A stretch of DNA of 64,000 nucleotides from Bacteroidota bacterium (GTDB lineage Bacteria; Bacteroidota; Bacteroidia; 2-12-FULL-35-15): assembly GCA_029237775.1 (NCBI GenBank), contig JAQZBR010000004.1:62001-126000 (forward strand). Direction: 5' to 3'. The translations under genes and the position numbers were made by a program. The notes beneath the pieces are model-generated. The model was not told the origin of the DNA, did not search any database, and was given only the letters and a program-made list of their open reading frames with translations. Positions 52,923-61,373 of this stretch are shown piece after piece; positions within the stretch are counted from its first letter, which is position 1, and every line of letters begins with the position of its first letter.

Positions 52923-53783
52923 TCAGTACTGCCACAGATTGCTTTCGTATTTAAAAACATCTTCCTTTATCTCTTCTGATTCAAGTAAGGCATCTACACC
53001 GCGTTTATACTCCGCGATGGATCTGTCGTACACATTCGATTCCTTATAAATGTAGCTTGCAAACATTCGTTTCTGAAAGAGTTCATCGTAATTAAGCCGT
53101 TCATGATCATTCCAGCGGTTGAAAACGGCAGCCCTTACAAGGTATGGTCTCGCCTCAGGGAAGTAGATCCAGAACAAAGGCTTAGATCCAACCACTTCTC
53201 CATCTGCAGTTTTCTTAAGAGTCAATGGACAAATCCCTACGATCCTCGATTCCATGACCGAGCGTTGCTTATCAAAAAACCAGTCCTCCTTGATCCAGTA
53301 CTGAGTGATCTCCTCCGAGGTGATTTCGGTCTTCAAAGGATTTGCTATCATGCTCCCGGGGTTATTAATATCTTCAGAGAGATGAGTTGAATCCCAGCTT
53401 ACCAGAAGATCAAACACTTCCTTTTTCGTCAGGGGCAACGTAAATTCATCATCGAAAACCGGATTGGCGAAAGCCTGTAAGTCGCCTTCGAGGACAGCAC
53501 ATTTTAAAACATCGAAGAGGCTCATCAGGCACACCTTCGGTTGTACGGGATAATACATAGGCATATTAAGCTTTTCCTTCAGATCGATCACTCGCCAGAT
53601 TCGTTTACTCCACATAACATCCGCTTCTCTGAGCGATGAATATGCAACAGGAAAAGGCCGTTGAATCCTGTCGGCCCGACAGGGATCCGGTGATAAGGGA
53701 TTGATGATTGAACTGGAAGGATGACATTGAGAACAAACCTGCAAGGTGTGCATGGTTAGCATCAGGCTTATGATCGTTTTCAT
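52923..53783 (-). CDS. gldO: Second GldN-type protein (GldO-like)
   Basis: 286 aa, paralogous to the gldN product next to it over its whole length: LREADVMWSKRIWRVIDLKE, then MPMYYPVQPK, SLFDVLKCAVLEGD, YWIKEDWFFDKQRSVMESRI, FWIYFPEARPYLV, KRMFASYIYKESNVYDRSIA. It has a signal sequence, and its N-terminal region differs by a cysteine-rich linker (VCSQCHPSSSI, DPC). In Flavobacterium johnsoniae gldO lies directly after gldN and is partly redundant with it; the same arrangement suggests GldO here, though orthology needs a tree. It is separated from gldN by a terminator and has a strong AGGAGG site. Confidence 0.85.
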   Translation of the reverse strand: MKTIISLMLTMHTLQVCSQCHPSSSIINPLSPDPCRADRIQRPFPVAYSSLREADVMWSKRIWRVIDLKEKLNMPMYYPVQPKVCLMSLFDVLKCAVLEGDLQAFANPVFDDEFTLPLTKKEVFDLLVSWDSTHLSEDINNPGSMIANPLKTEITSEEITQYWIKEDWFFDKQRSVMESRIVGICPLTLKKTADGEVVGSKPLFWIYFPEARPYLVRAAVFNRWNDHERLNYDELFQKRMFASYIYKESNVYDRSIAEYKRGVDALLESEEIKEDVFKYESNLWQY

Positions 53784-53789
53784 AATTAG

Positions 53790-53795
53790 CCTCCT
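53790..53795 (-). promoter_or_regulatory. Strong Shine-Dalgarno of the gldO-like gene
   Basis: AGGAGG on the minus strand, six bases before the ATG at 53783. Such sites are rare in this window, where most starts have only A-rich leaders. Confidence 0.6.
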
Positions 53796-53911
53796 GAATC
53801 TAAATTATACCGGGAAGTTCCGGAACAAGACAATTAACGGGAGAGTAGCCTTCTTTTCATGTAGGGTTAAGAACGGCAACATGCTGCAGGTTATTGCATT
53901 GAATAATTCTC

Positions 53912-53949
53912 AAAAAAAAATCCCGTCATACATTTCTGCAGACGGGATT
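53912..53949 (-). terminator. Intrinsic terminator after gldN
   Basis: On the minus strand AATCCCGTC pairs with GACGGGATT across a 13-base loop and a T9 run follows. It begins 18 bases after the gldN stop and separates gldN from the gldO-like gene. Confidence 0.88.
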
Positions 53950-53966
53950 CTATTAGGTTTCATTAC

Positions 53967-54839
53967 TTAGAAATGGAACAGATCGTGCTCATATTTGAAG
54001 ATGTCTTCTTTAACGCGGTCAGACTCCAGTAAAGCATCAATTCCAAGTTTGTATTCGCTGATATAACGATCATAAACGTTAGTTTCTTTACGGACATAGC
54101 TTGAGAACATACGCTTCCAGAATATATCTTCCAGAGTTCTGCGTTCAGCATCATTATGACGCATGTAAACTTCCTGATTTGCAAATACCGGACGTGCTTC
54201 AGGGAAATAGATCCAGAACTGAGGACTATCGCCACCTGTACCCACACCGCCTGAAACTTTTTCAATTACAGGACAGATCCCGATGATACGAACATCAAGA
54301 ACGGAACGCTGCTTATCAAAGAACCAATCTTCTTTGATCCAGTATTTCCAAATCTTTTCTGCGGTCACATCAACGTCCTTTATTGGAGCCGCGATCATAA
54401 GATCCGGATTGTTTGGATCCGGAGCCTGGTTTGTTGAATCCCAGTGAACAAGTTGTTTTTCAATCTCACTTTTCGTTAATTCCATTTTGAACTCATCGTC
54501 CAAAGCAGGATTACCAAAGCAAGTGATTGTTCCGTCTTTTAATGCAGCGTCTTTGATCACATCAAACAAGCTTTTTCTGTCCAGAATAGGCTGTGCGGGG
54601 TAATACAAAGGATGATTCATTTTTTCACGAAGATCGATCACACGCCACACACGCTTGCTCCACATAACATCTGCTTCGCGCAGGTGTGTATACGGGATAG
54701 CTCTTCTTGTGCGGGTATTTTCTTTTGTATAAACTCCGTCAGGATATTTAGGAGCCGGGGCTACAACCTCCTGAGCATAGCTGTTTGCTGCTGCAATCAC
54801 AACTGCAAATACTACTAAGAAATACTTTAATGTTTTCAT
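53967..54839 (-). CDS. gldN: T9SS/gliding protein GldN
   Basis: 290 aa with a signal peptide (MKTLKYFLVVFAVVIAAANS, then YAQ). The GldN core is LREADVMWSKRVWRVIDLRE, KMNHPLYYPAQP, SLFDVIKDAALKDG, YWIKEDWFFDKQRSVLDVRI, FWIYFPEARPVFA and KRMFSSYVRKETNVYDRYIS. GldN (PorN) is a periplasmic component that forms the ring with the lipoprotein GldK at the outer membrane and contacts GldM. It starts 19 bases after gldM stop and so belongs to the gldM transcript. Confidence 0.95.
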   Translation of the reverse strand: MKTLKYFLVVFAVVIAAANSYAQEVVAPAPKYPDGVYTKENTRTRRAIPYTHLREADVMWSKRVWRVIDLREKMNHPLYYPAQPILDRKSLFDVIKDAALKDGTITCFGNPALDDEFKMELTKSEIEKQLVHWDSTNQAPDPNNPDLMIAAPIKDVDVTAEKIWKYWIKEDWFFDKQRSVLDVRIIGICPVIEKVSGGVGTGGDSPQFWIYFPEARPVFANQEVYMRHNDAERRTLEDIFWKRMFSSYVRKETNVYDRYISEYKLGIDALLESDRVKEDIFKYEHDLFHF

Positions 54840-54858
54840 GATCTTCGTTATTATAATA

Positions 54859-56469
54859 TTATTTGATCTTTAATACACAACCAGGGATTACACGAACTCC
54901 ATCAGGAGCTTGTACTTTCACCTGCTCGATGATAACCTTACCGCCTGTTTTAGCACGCTGTAAAAGTTCTTTCATCTGAGGAGTTGTAGCCGGTCCGTTC
55001 GCAGGCATATCCACGAAGGCACCATTTACGTTCATTGACATTACCCATGAAACAACAGGGAATTTTAAGTCGAACACGAAATCCTCAAGCTTAGGAATAA
55101 CTCCTGTAGCAGCCTGTAATTCTCCTTTGCTCACTTTGCTATCTCCTGTAACACCTGCGTAAGAAGCCAAAGGACTAGGAACTTTCTTTACACGGAATTT
55201 CATAGAACCCATTGATTTGCTTCCTGTTTTAGTTTTAACAGAAACGTTTATGGTACACTCACCCGGCTGTTTCACCATGATTTCATAATGACCTTGTCCT
55301 TTGTTGATGATCTGACCACCACCACCGGCAATGGAAGGAACAACATCAGTTGGAGCAGCACCTGCAACAGAAATATCAACAGGATTCGCAACACCGATAT
55401 AGAACACGTTCATTTTTGTTGGTGAGATCGCCATAGATGGTTTTGCAACCATGTAGCTAGATTTGAATGGATAAGGAATTACTTTACCATCCTGCATCTT
55501 AACATTAATAACACCACTGAAATCCTGTTCACCTTCAGCACCTGTTCTCACAGAATACTTACCTAAACCATTGTCGAATGTCTCAAGCTTTGTACTTGCT
55601 CCACGCATTTGTCCGGTTGCTGTGTCAACATCACCGATAAGGATCTCGGGATTTGTCGAAGAGTTATAAGCTGCGATAAAGATATCCGCTTTGTATTCCT
55701 CACCTGAAATAATATAATTTGACTCGGAAACTACTTTCGCAACAACTTTATCAAATTTAATGGTAGCCTCATCAACATTACGTAAAAGGGTACTCACCAC
55801 ATCACTCTCAGCATTTTTAACATCATTCTTCAATTTTGCTAATACGCTAAAAACCGCAGCAGCAGGTTGGTGAGCAAATAAATTACTCTCCCATTTTACC
55901 ATTTTCTCATCTCCGATAGAATACATATCATCTGTACTCAATCCAAGTTTCAAAGCAGCACGGTCTTTTTGAGGAACCTGCTCTGTAATGAACTTTTTGT
56001 AAGCTTCGATCTTTTCTTTCAGATCCTTTGCTTTACCTGTTGCATTTTCAGCATCAGCACCAGCACCTATCATTAACTCGGTAGGAATATTATTCTCATC
56101 CTTGCTTTCAAGGTTTTTTAACTGAAAGGTATCAGCAACCTCTTTTGGAAGCTTCTGGATCTTCTGATACATTTCACTTTTGATCTCATCAATAAAACCA
56201 CACAATTCCTTCGATTTAGCCTGAACCTTCAAAGCTTTTTCCTGCCAAGGCTTGGCTCTGTCCGGATTTTCAGCAACAGCTTTTGCAAACTTTGCATAAA
56301 ATAACCCGTTTTTTCCATCGAAGTTATCATTGGTTACATTAAGACCTTCTTCAATAATTACGAAAGCATTCAGAATCTCTTTCGATACGTTAAGCGCCAA
56401 AAGTGCTGTTAACACCAGGTACATCATACCGATCATCTTCTGCCTCGGGGTTTCTTTACCACCTGACAT
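54859..56469 (-). CDS. gldM: T9SS motor/periplasmic rod protein GldM
   Basis: 536 aa. One N-terminal membrane helix (KMIGMMYLVLTALLALNVSK) and a long periplasmic part with four beta domains (for example FSVLAKLKNDVKNAESDVVS helical domain D1; KMQDGKVIPYPFKSSYMVAK; NVSVKTKTGSKSMGSMKFRV; and the last domain ending VRVIPGCVLKIK). The conserved GGKETPRQKMIGMMYLVLTA start is diagnostic. GldL-GldM form the proton-driven T9SS motor of the inner membrane that reaches to the GldK-GldN ring. Preceded by a terminator after gldL; see findings. Confidence 0.96.
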   Translation of the reverse strand: MSGGKETPRQKMIGMMYLVLTALLALNVSKEILNAFVIIEEGLNVTNDNFDGKNGLFYAKFAKAVAENPDRAKPWQEKALKVQAKSKELCGFIDEIKSEMYQKIQKLPKEVADTFQLKNLESKDENNIPTELMIGAGADAENATGKAKDLKEKIEAYKKFITEQVPQKDRAALKLGLSTDDMYSIGDEKMVKWESNLFAHQPAAAVFSVLAKLKNDVKNAESDVVSTLLRNVDEATIKFDKVVAKVVSESNYIISGEEYKADIFIAAYNSSTNPEILIGDVDTATGQMRGASTKLETFDNGLGKYSVRTGAEGEQDFSGVINVKMQDGKVIPYPFKSSYMVAKPSMAISPTKMNVFYIGVANPVDISVAGAAPTDVVPSIAGGGGQIINKGQGHYEIMVKQPGECTINVSVKTKTGSKSMGSMKFRVKKVPSPLASYAGVTGDSKVSKGELQAATGVIPKLEDFVFDLKFPVVSWVMSMNVNGAFVDMPANGPATTPQMKELLQRAKTGGKVIIEQVKVQAPDGVRVIPGCVLKIK

Positions 56470-56513
56470 AGTTTATATTTCGTTTGTGTAGATTAATACT
56501 TTTTTATAACTCG

Positions 56514-56537
56514 AAAATGAAGAATGATCTTCATTTT
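56514..56537 (-). repeat. Hairpin between gldL terminator and gldM
   Basis: A perfect 10-bp inverted repeat AAAATGAAGA / TCTTCATTTT with a four-base loop. It follows the gldL terminator on the minus strand and lies in the presumed gldM leader; no T-run follows. Confidence 0.7.
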
Positions 56538-56540
56538 AAA

Positions 56541-56572
56541 GAAAAAATAATTCCGTTTGAACGGAATTATTT
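56541..56572 (-). terminator. Intrinsic terminator directly after gldL
   Basis: On the minus strand AAATAATTCCGT pairs with ACGGAATTATTT across a four-base loop; the left arm contains the gldL stop codon and the T6 run is at the end of the right arm. A 12-bp perfect stem makes it strong, although the stem is A/T-rich at its base. Confidence 0.85.
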
Positions 56573-57358
56573 TCTCATTGCAGTAAGCATGTTACCGTAA
56601 ATTGTGTTCAGTGATTCTAAGTTAGAAGATAACTGACCGATCTGCTCTTTGTAACGTCTTGTATCATCTACAGAGTCGTTCAGGTTCTTCATCAGGTCAT
56701 TTAATCCTTCATAGAATTTAGAAGTTGCTTTTAAGTGATCGTTAGATCCCTGTAATTGCAATTCGTAAGAAGCATTTAAAGCAGCTAAGTTCTTAGATAC
56801 TTTAACGATCTGATCACCGAAAGAAGCGCTTTCGTCATTGTTAACAGTAAGTCCCATCAAAGACTCAGCTGCTTTCGAATAAGAATCAGAAAGAGTGCTT
56901 ACATTCTTTGCTGCCGACTGTACGCTTGATACGTAATCATTAGTAGCAACAGAAGCATCAGTGATATTGCTTAATTTGTTTGCCTGATCGCTCAGGTTTC
57001 TCATACCTTCACCTAAACTTGCGATCAGCTCAGGTCCGATCTTGGCCTCTTCAAGCATGTTATCTAACTGCTCAGTGATAGTACCTTTATCTTCTTCTTC
57101 AATTTTAGCGTGTTCTTTATCTCCGTCTTCACCGTGCATTCCTGCTAATTCAGGATAAACAAGGCTCCAATCGATCTCTTCATGAGGTGGCTCAAATGCC
57201 GAGAAAAAGAAGATCACCGCCTCTGTGGATAATCCGACAACAAGCATCGGACCAGCACCAGGCCAGTGCATGATTTTAAACATCGCTCCAACGATTACAA
57301 TTGCTGCACCAAATCCGTATAATTTGGCCATGAAACTTTTCCATTTTTTACCACCCAT
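56567..57358 (-). CDS. gldL: T9SS motor protein GldL
   Basis: 263 aa. Two N-terminal helices (FMAKLYGFGAAIVIVGAMFK, then MLVVGLSTEAVIFFFSAFEP) with the characteristic KIMHWPGAGPML between them and PPHEEIDWSLVYPELAG after, which contains the acidic residues implicated in proton flow in GldL pentamers. The remaining ~190 residues form a long cytoplasmic helical/coiled region (AAKNVSTLSDSYSKAAESLM). It works with GldM. The gene follows gldK by 66 bases and ends in its own terminator. Confidence 0.95.
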   Translation of the reverse strand: MGGKKWKSFMAKLYGFGAAIVIVGAMFKIMHWPGAGPMLVVGLSTEAVIFFFSAFEPPHEEIDWSLVYPELAGMHGEDGDKEHAKIEEEDKGTITEQLDNMLEEAKIGPELIASLGEGMRNLSDQANKLSNITDASVATNDYVSSVQSAAKNVSTLSDSYSKAAESLMGLTVNNDESASFGDQIVKVSKNLAALNASYELQLQGSNDHLKATSKFYEGLNDLMKNLNDSVDDTRRYKEQIGQLSSNLESLNTIYGNMLTAMRK

Positions 57359-57424
57359 AATTTTTAAAAGTTTAGAAAGTTAATAATTGATTATTTAGTT
57401 TAGATTAGAGATTACAAATTGAGA

Positions 57425-58867
57425 TTAAAAGCCATTTCCAGGAGCATCGCCTCTGTTACGTCCTAAGTAAGTCTGAACGCAACGGAAACCAACATAACAT
57501 TTTGCCGTATCCTGATATTCATATGTTCTTGAGCTTGTTTGAAGGTAGTATCCTACATCTTTCCATGAACCACCTCTGATCACTTTTCGTTTTAAAACGT
57601 TTGCCTCATTATCCTGAGCTTCATAAACGTAATCAGGGTTAAGATCGTGGTTAAAATCATAAGCAGACTCATCAAAAGCATTGCTTGTCCACTCCGCAGC
57701 ATTTCCTGCCATACAATATAAACCGTAATCATTTGGATTGTATGACATGATCTTCACAGTATGGAATCCACCGTCATCAATGTAAGAACCGCGCATCGGC
57801 TTGAAGTTACCCAGGAAACATCCGAGGGCGTTTCTGATGTAAGGACCACCCCAAGGATATGGACTCAATGCATTACCTCCGCGGGCAGCATATTCCCACT
57901 CAGATTCTGTCGGTAGACGGAAATCATTTACATATGTCTGTCCGTTCGCATTCAACCATCCGTTGAATAATTGTGTTCTCCAGATACAAAAAGCTCTTGC
58001 CTGTTTCCAGGTAACGCCAACAACAGGATAATCATCGTAAGCAACGTGCCAGAAATACATATTTGTCATTGGCTCGTTGAATGAATATGTGAAATCATGC
58101 ACCCATGCAAGAGTATCAGGATAAACATTAATAATATCCTTCACGATAAAGATACTTCTGTCTTTGTCTTTGCTCTCACGTGTGCTATAGTTACCGCTAC
58201 CATCAGAGATACCGTCTTTCACATCATAGTGACCAAGCGTCTTGTTATCGCCAACACTTGTAGACTGATATCCGTTGATGAAATCACGACCTTTATCATC
58301 CGGAGATTTAGAAGGCTTGAATCGGTTGGACTTTTGTGCAGCTAAACGTAAATTGATCCAGTAATATTCGAAATTAAGCTTACGGGTATCGACCTCTCTT
58401 CTTCTGTAATAACGCTCTTCAGGCGGAAGGTACATAAATTCAAGAACCTCTCTTACATCCTGTTCATCATATGCGATCTCTTCTTCCCAATTTACAAATG
58501 GAGGTTCAACCGGTTGATCATAATCATCTGTTTCAATTCCATGCTCTGCTCTTCCGTCTTCAAATAACGCTTTGTGAGCAATTGAATCTCGTACCCAATA
58601 TACAAACTGGCGATATTCATTATTTGAAATCTCTGTCTGGTCAATGTAAAAAGCCTGAACGGAAACCGTTTTAGATTTAGTGGTATGAGAATAAGGGGTA
58701 TCCTCATCACTAGGTCCCATATTATAGCTACCCATTGGGATGTACAACATACCAAAAGGATCAATATCGAACCACTCTTCACGGGGGTGAACACCTACAA
58801 GCTCTCCACTGCTTTTAGTACAACTGGCTAAAGCAATTACAGAACTTAACAAGAGCAACTTTTTCAT
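57425..58867 (-). CDS. gldK: T9SS lipoprotein GldK
   Basis: 480 aa. Lipoprotein signal with lipobox LASC (Cys at about residue 16). The remainder is a formylglycine-generating-enzyme/sulfatase-modifying-type domain: MLYIPMGSYNMGPSDED, FYIDQTEISNNEYRQFVYWV, YDDYPVVGVTWKQARAFCIW, RLPTESEWEYAARGG, RKVIRGGSWKDVGYYLQTSS. GldK resembles GldJ but with insertions (about 150-230), and position before gldL identifies it as GldK. It is thought to form the outer-membrane-associated ring with GldN; the FGE-type active site cysteines are not needed. It lies 134 bases downstream of the porP/sprF gene with a hairpin between them. Confidence 0.94.
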   Translation of the reverse strand: MKKLLLLSSVIALASCTKSSGELVGVHPREEWFDIDPFGMLYIPMGSYNMGPSDEDTPYSHTTKSKTVSVQAFYIDQTEISNNEYRQFVYWVRDSIAHKALFEDGRAEHGIETDDYDQPVEPPFVNWEEEIAYDEQDVREVLEFMYLPPEERYYRRREVDTRKLNFEYYWINLRLAAQKSNRFKPSKSPDDKGRDFINGYQSTSVGDNKTLGHYDVKDGISDGSGNYSTRESKDKDRSIFIVKDIINVYPDTLAWVHDFTYSFNEPMTNMYFWHVAYDDYPVVGVTWKQARAFCIWRTQLFNGWLNANGQTYVNDFRLPTESEWEYAARGGNALSPYPWGGPYIRNALGCFLGNFKPMRGSYIDDGGFHTVKIMSYNPNDYGLYCMAGNAAEWTSNAFDESAYDFNHDLNPDYVYEAQDNEANVLKRKVIRGGSWKDVGYYLQTSSRTYEYQDTAKCYVGFRCVQTYLGRNRGDAPGNGF

Positions 58868-58907
58868 GTTTTTTGTTTTAATTTATATTAAACCCCTTTT
58901 TATCAGA

Positions 58908-58941
58908 AATCATCATACTGCATTTTTAGAGTATGATGATT
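58908..58941. repeat. 12-bp inverted repeat between porP/sprF-like gene and gldK
   Basis: AATCATCATACT and AGTATGATGATT are perfect reverse complements around a 10-base loop. It follows the porP/sprF stop by about 60 bases on the minus strand, without a U-run on either side, so it is more likely an mRNA structure or a binding site than an intrinsic terminator. Confidence 0.75.
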
Positions 58942-59001
58942 CAAGAGAAAATAGGGTAGTTTAAACGATACTAAGTGTATAAGGTTACAAAAATCTTATT
59001 T

Positions 59002-59973
59002 TTACAGGAACCTTACGTTCTGGTGACTTTGTCTCTTCACAGGTTTTACAAACTTCTGGCAGAACCCTAACATAACCTCATGTGTTCCGCTGTTGTAGCT
59101 TTTTATAGCTGATAACGTAACATCGTAAGAGTAACCAAATTTAACAGTTGACTTTCCACTCTTTAAAGGCCACTCAATACCTGCCATAATAGGAATCGCA
59201 TCAGTTAAACGATAAGACGCTCCAACGAAAACCATATTGCGCCATTTAGCAAATAAATTAATATCCACCTGAGTTGAAGAAGCATCCGATTTAGCAAGAA
59301 CTCCGGGAGTTAAAGTAAAATCAGGGCTTAAGTTAAATTTATAACCCGCCATTATAAAGTAGTGACGCGCCATCTGGTATTCGAAAGAATAAGCTGAGTT
59401 AGCAGCTCCACCGCTGTTAGATAAAGTCTGTGCAGGCAAGTGAAGTGATGATACGCCAACATATAATCTGTCATTAGTAAAATATAATCCCAATCCAACA
59501 TCATACGTCACAGCAGATGTTCCGCCCCAAGGAATAGACTGATCGCTTCCACCAGTCAGAGTTGTTGATCCATCAGGAGCAACAAAATTTCCAGTGATTG
59601 ATTTCTGAATCATACCTGCATCAAGTCCGATACCTAAAGTACCTAAACCATTTAACGACATATGATATGAATAAGCAAGCTTTGCTTTTAATGTTTTATC
59701 AAAGCCTAACTGATCCTGATCAACTGTTAAACCTAAACCACCATGAAGAATTCTTCCGTAGTCAAGGCTGAACAACCCTGTTTTAGGAGCTCCCGGGAAT
59801 TTATCCCACTGATCACGATATAATAATGTTCCGCAAAGGGCCTGGCTTGTTCCGGCATATGCAGGATTAACCGACAGTTTGTTAAACATGTTCATGCTGA
59901 ATTGAGCGTCCTGCTGTGCAAAACCTACCAGTCCGGCAATGGATAAAGCAATAGTAGTAAGGGTTTTTTTCAT
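59002..59973 (-). CDS. PorP/SprF family T9SS membrane protein
   Basis: 323 aa with a signal peptide ending VGFAQ. QDAQFSMNMFNKLSVNPAYA, then GTSQALCGTLLYRDQWDKFP, is the opening signature of the PorP/SprF family, followed by alternating strands of a small outer-membrane beta-barrel (about 14 strands) ending LGFCQKFV. PorP/SprF proteins handle surface display of T9SS cargos such as SprB-like adhesins and are often first in gldKLMN operons, as here. Confidence 0.92.
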   Translation of the reverse strand: MKKTLTTIALSIAGLVGFAQQDAQFSMNMFNKLSVNPAYAGTSQALCGTLLYRDQWDKFPGAPKTGLFSLDYGRILHGGLGLTVDQDQLGFDKTLKAKLAYSYHMSLNGLGTLGIGLDAGMIQKSITGNFVAPDGSTTLTGGSDQSIPWGGTSAVTYDVGLGLYFTNDRLYVGVSSLHLPAQTLSNSGGAANSAYSFEYQMARHYFIMAGYKFNLSPDFTLTPGVLAKSDASSTQVDINLFAKWRNMVFVGASYRLTDAIPIMAGIEWPLKSGKSTVKFGYSYDVTLSAIKSYNSGTHEVMLGFCQKFVKPVKRQSHQNVRFL

Positions 59974-60106
59974 GTTTTACTTTCTTAAAAGTGAACAGTT
60001 TTTTGTTGCTTCTGGGTTGTAGTTAGGTCGCTAAATTAAATATAATGTTTATAAAAACAAATTTTTTAAACATTTTATTGTTCATACACCGGAATTAAAG
60101 TCCTTT

Positions 60107-61276
60107 TCATCCTAATTTTTGAAAGGTTAGCCACCATTTGTCGGGCATTTCGTCCCTGCAGGCTGTCTCATAATCACTGTAAGAGCAAGGAACCATGTGG
60201 TGTCTCTCAAACTTGATCTGATGATTTACCGGATAAGGCACATCCATCCACCACCGGTCGCTCTTATTGCTTTTATAAAACACGATCTCGTGTTCATTAT
60301 TGGTTATCGAAACACGGTACTTCGTATATTCGGACTTATCCACAATCGGATAATCCTGTTTACGATTGTAGTACCCGTCAATAAAATACCATACCATCTG
60401 AGCAGCCAGATGAGCGGTTTGCTTGTTATTATCAAATGCAGGGTTGATCTCATATAGTCCGAACGAAGACAGCTTATCGCTCATTCCCGCGTAGCGGCAG
60501 ATCTGACAAGCTTCCTCCCCGTAAAACCCGTTTGGTGAAGCATTTCCATTTCCCGGAGCATCGCTTTGACGGATAGCGGAGACATCAAAGCTCAGCACAT
60601 CAGCATTTCTCACAATAGGTTCAACATCTTCCATATGTTTTCTCACCTGTCCCAAACGATGCGCATCAAAATATAACTTTCCCATCAGCTCTATTGCGTT
60701 TTGCTCCACAAAATAAGTCTGGTATCCCACATTACTGTAGTTGAAAAGAATATTCGGCTTGTGCAAAATGATCTTGCTCAGATAGCTTTGTGAATTTAAC
60801 TCTTTATCACCATCTCCGATATCAAATGCCGCATCAACAGAAACGATATTGATGGTTTGTTCCATTTTCTGGTATGAGAGATAATTGCAATAAGTAAGAT
60901 CCTGTCCACCACCGACAACAATCGGAATAATATTTTTTTTCAGCAGTTGCGAAAGAACATCAGTCAGGGCGAAATAAGAATCATCGATAGTGTTTCCCTT
61001 TTTTATATTTCCAAGGTCCGCAATCTTTGCTGAGTAATTACCCTGAAATAATCTGTAAAGATTTTCTCGTACGTAATCTGCGGCCAGTCCGCAACCTTCA
61101 TTGTTTACAGCTCTTCTGTCCTCTTCCACTCCAACAATTGCAAGGTGAACCCCATCCAAATCCGGAAAATCACTCCCAGCCTCATAGAGATTAATCAGTT
61201 TCCCGTAGGAGGACTCTGTGTAATTACGATAACCTGTAAATCCGGAAGGATCAATGGGTGTAAAATATTCCTGCAT
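60107..61276 (-). CDS. Arginase-fold protein lacking three metal ligands
   Basis: 389 aa, clearly of the arginase/agmatinase/formimidoylglutamase superfamily (VGGGQDLTYCNYLS, VSVDAAFDIGD, LSFDVSAIRQSDAPGNG, YGEEACQICRYAG, INPAFDNNKQTAHLAAQMVW). Canonical Mn ligands are HGGDHS-type His, Asp-x-His-x-Asp and the Asp-x-Asp pair. Here the positions are Q125, D148-A150-D152 and D231-S233: three of six ligands are lost, so a two-metal hydrolase mechanism is unlikely. Bacteroidota genomes are often annotated with a formimidoylglutamase at this place beside topA and the T9SS operon. Likely a pseudoenzyme or adaptor. Confidence 0.85.
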   Translation of the reverse strand: MQEYFTPIDPSGFTGYRNYTESSYGKLINLYEAGSDFPDLDGVHLAIVGVEEDRRAVNNEGCGLAADYVRENLYRLFQGNYSAKIADLGNIKKGNTIDDSYFALTDVLSQLLKKNIIPIVVGGGQDLTYCNYLSYQKMEQTINIVSVDAAFDIGDGDKELNSQSYLSKIILHKPNILFNYSNVGYQTYFVEQNAIELMGKLYFDAHRLGQVRKHMEDVEPIVRNADVLSFDVSAIRQSDAPGNGNASPNGFYGEEACQICRYAGMSDKLSSFGLYEINPAFDNNKQTAHLAAQMVWYFIDGYYNRKQDYPIVDKSEYTKYRVSITNNEHEIVFYKSNKSDRWWMDVPYPVNHQIKFERHHMVPCSYSDYETACRDEMPDKWWLTFQKLG

Positions 61277-61373
61277 GTTCTGATAACAAATTAAAAACGA
61301 ATCTACGATTCGGTGTGTCTACTCTATGCTTTGAATATAACTCAGAAGCAGGTGTTAAGATACACTTCAAATC

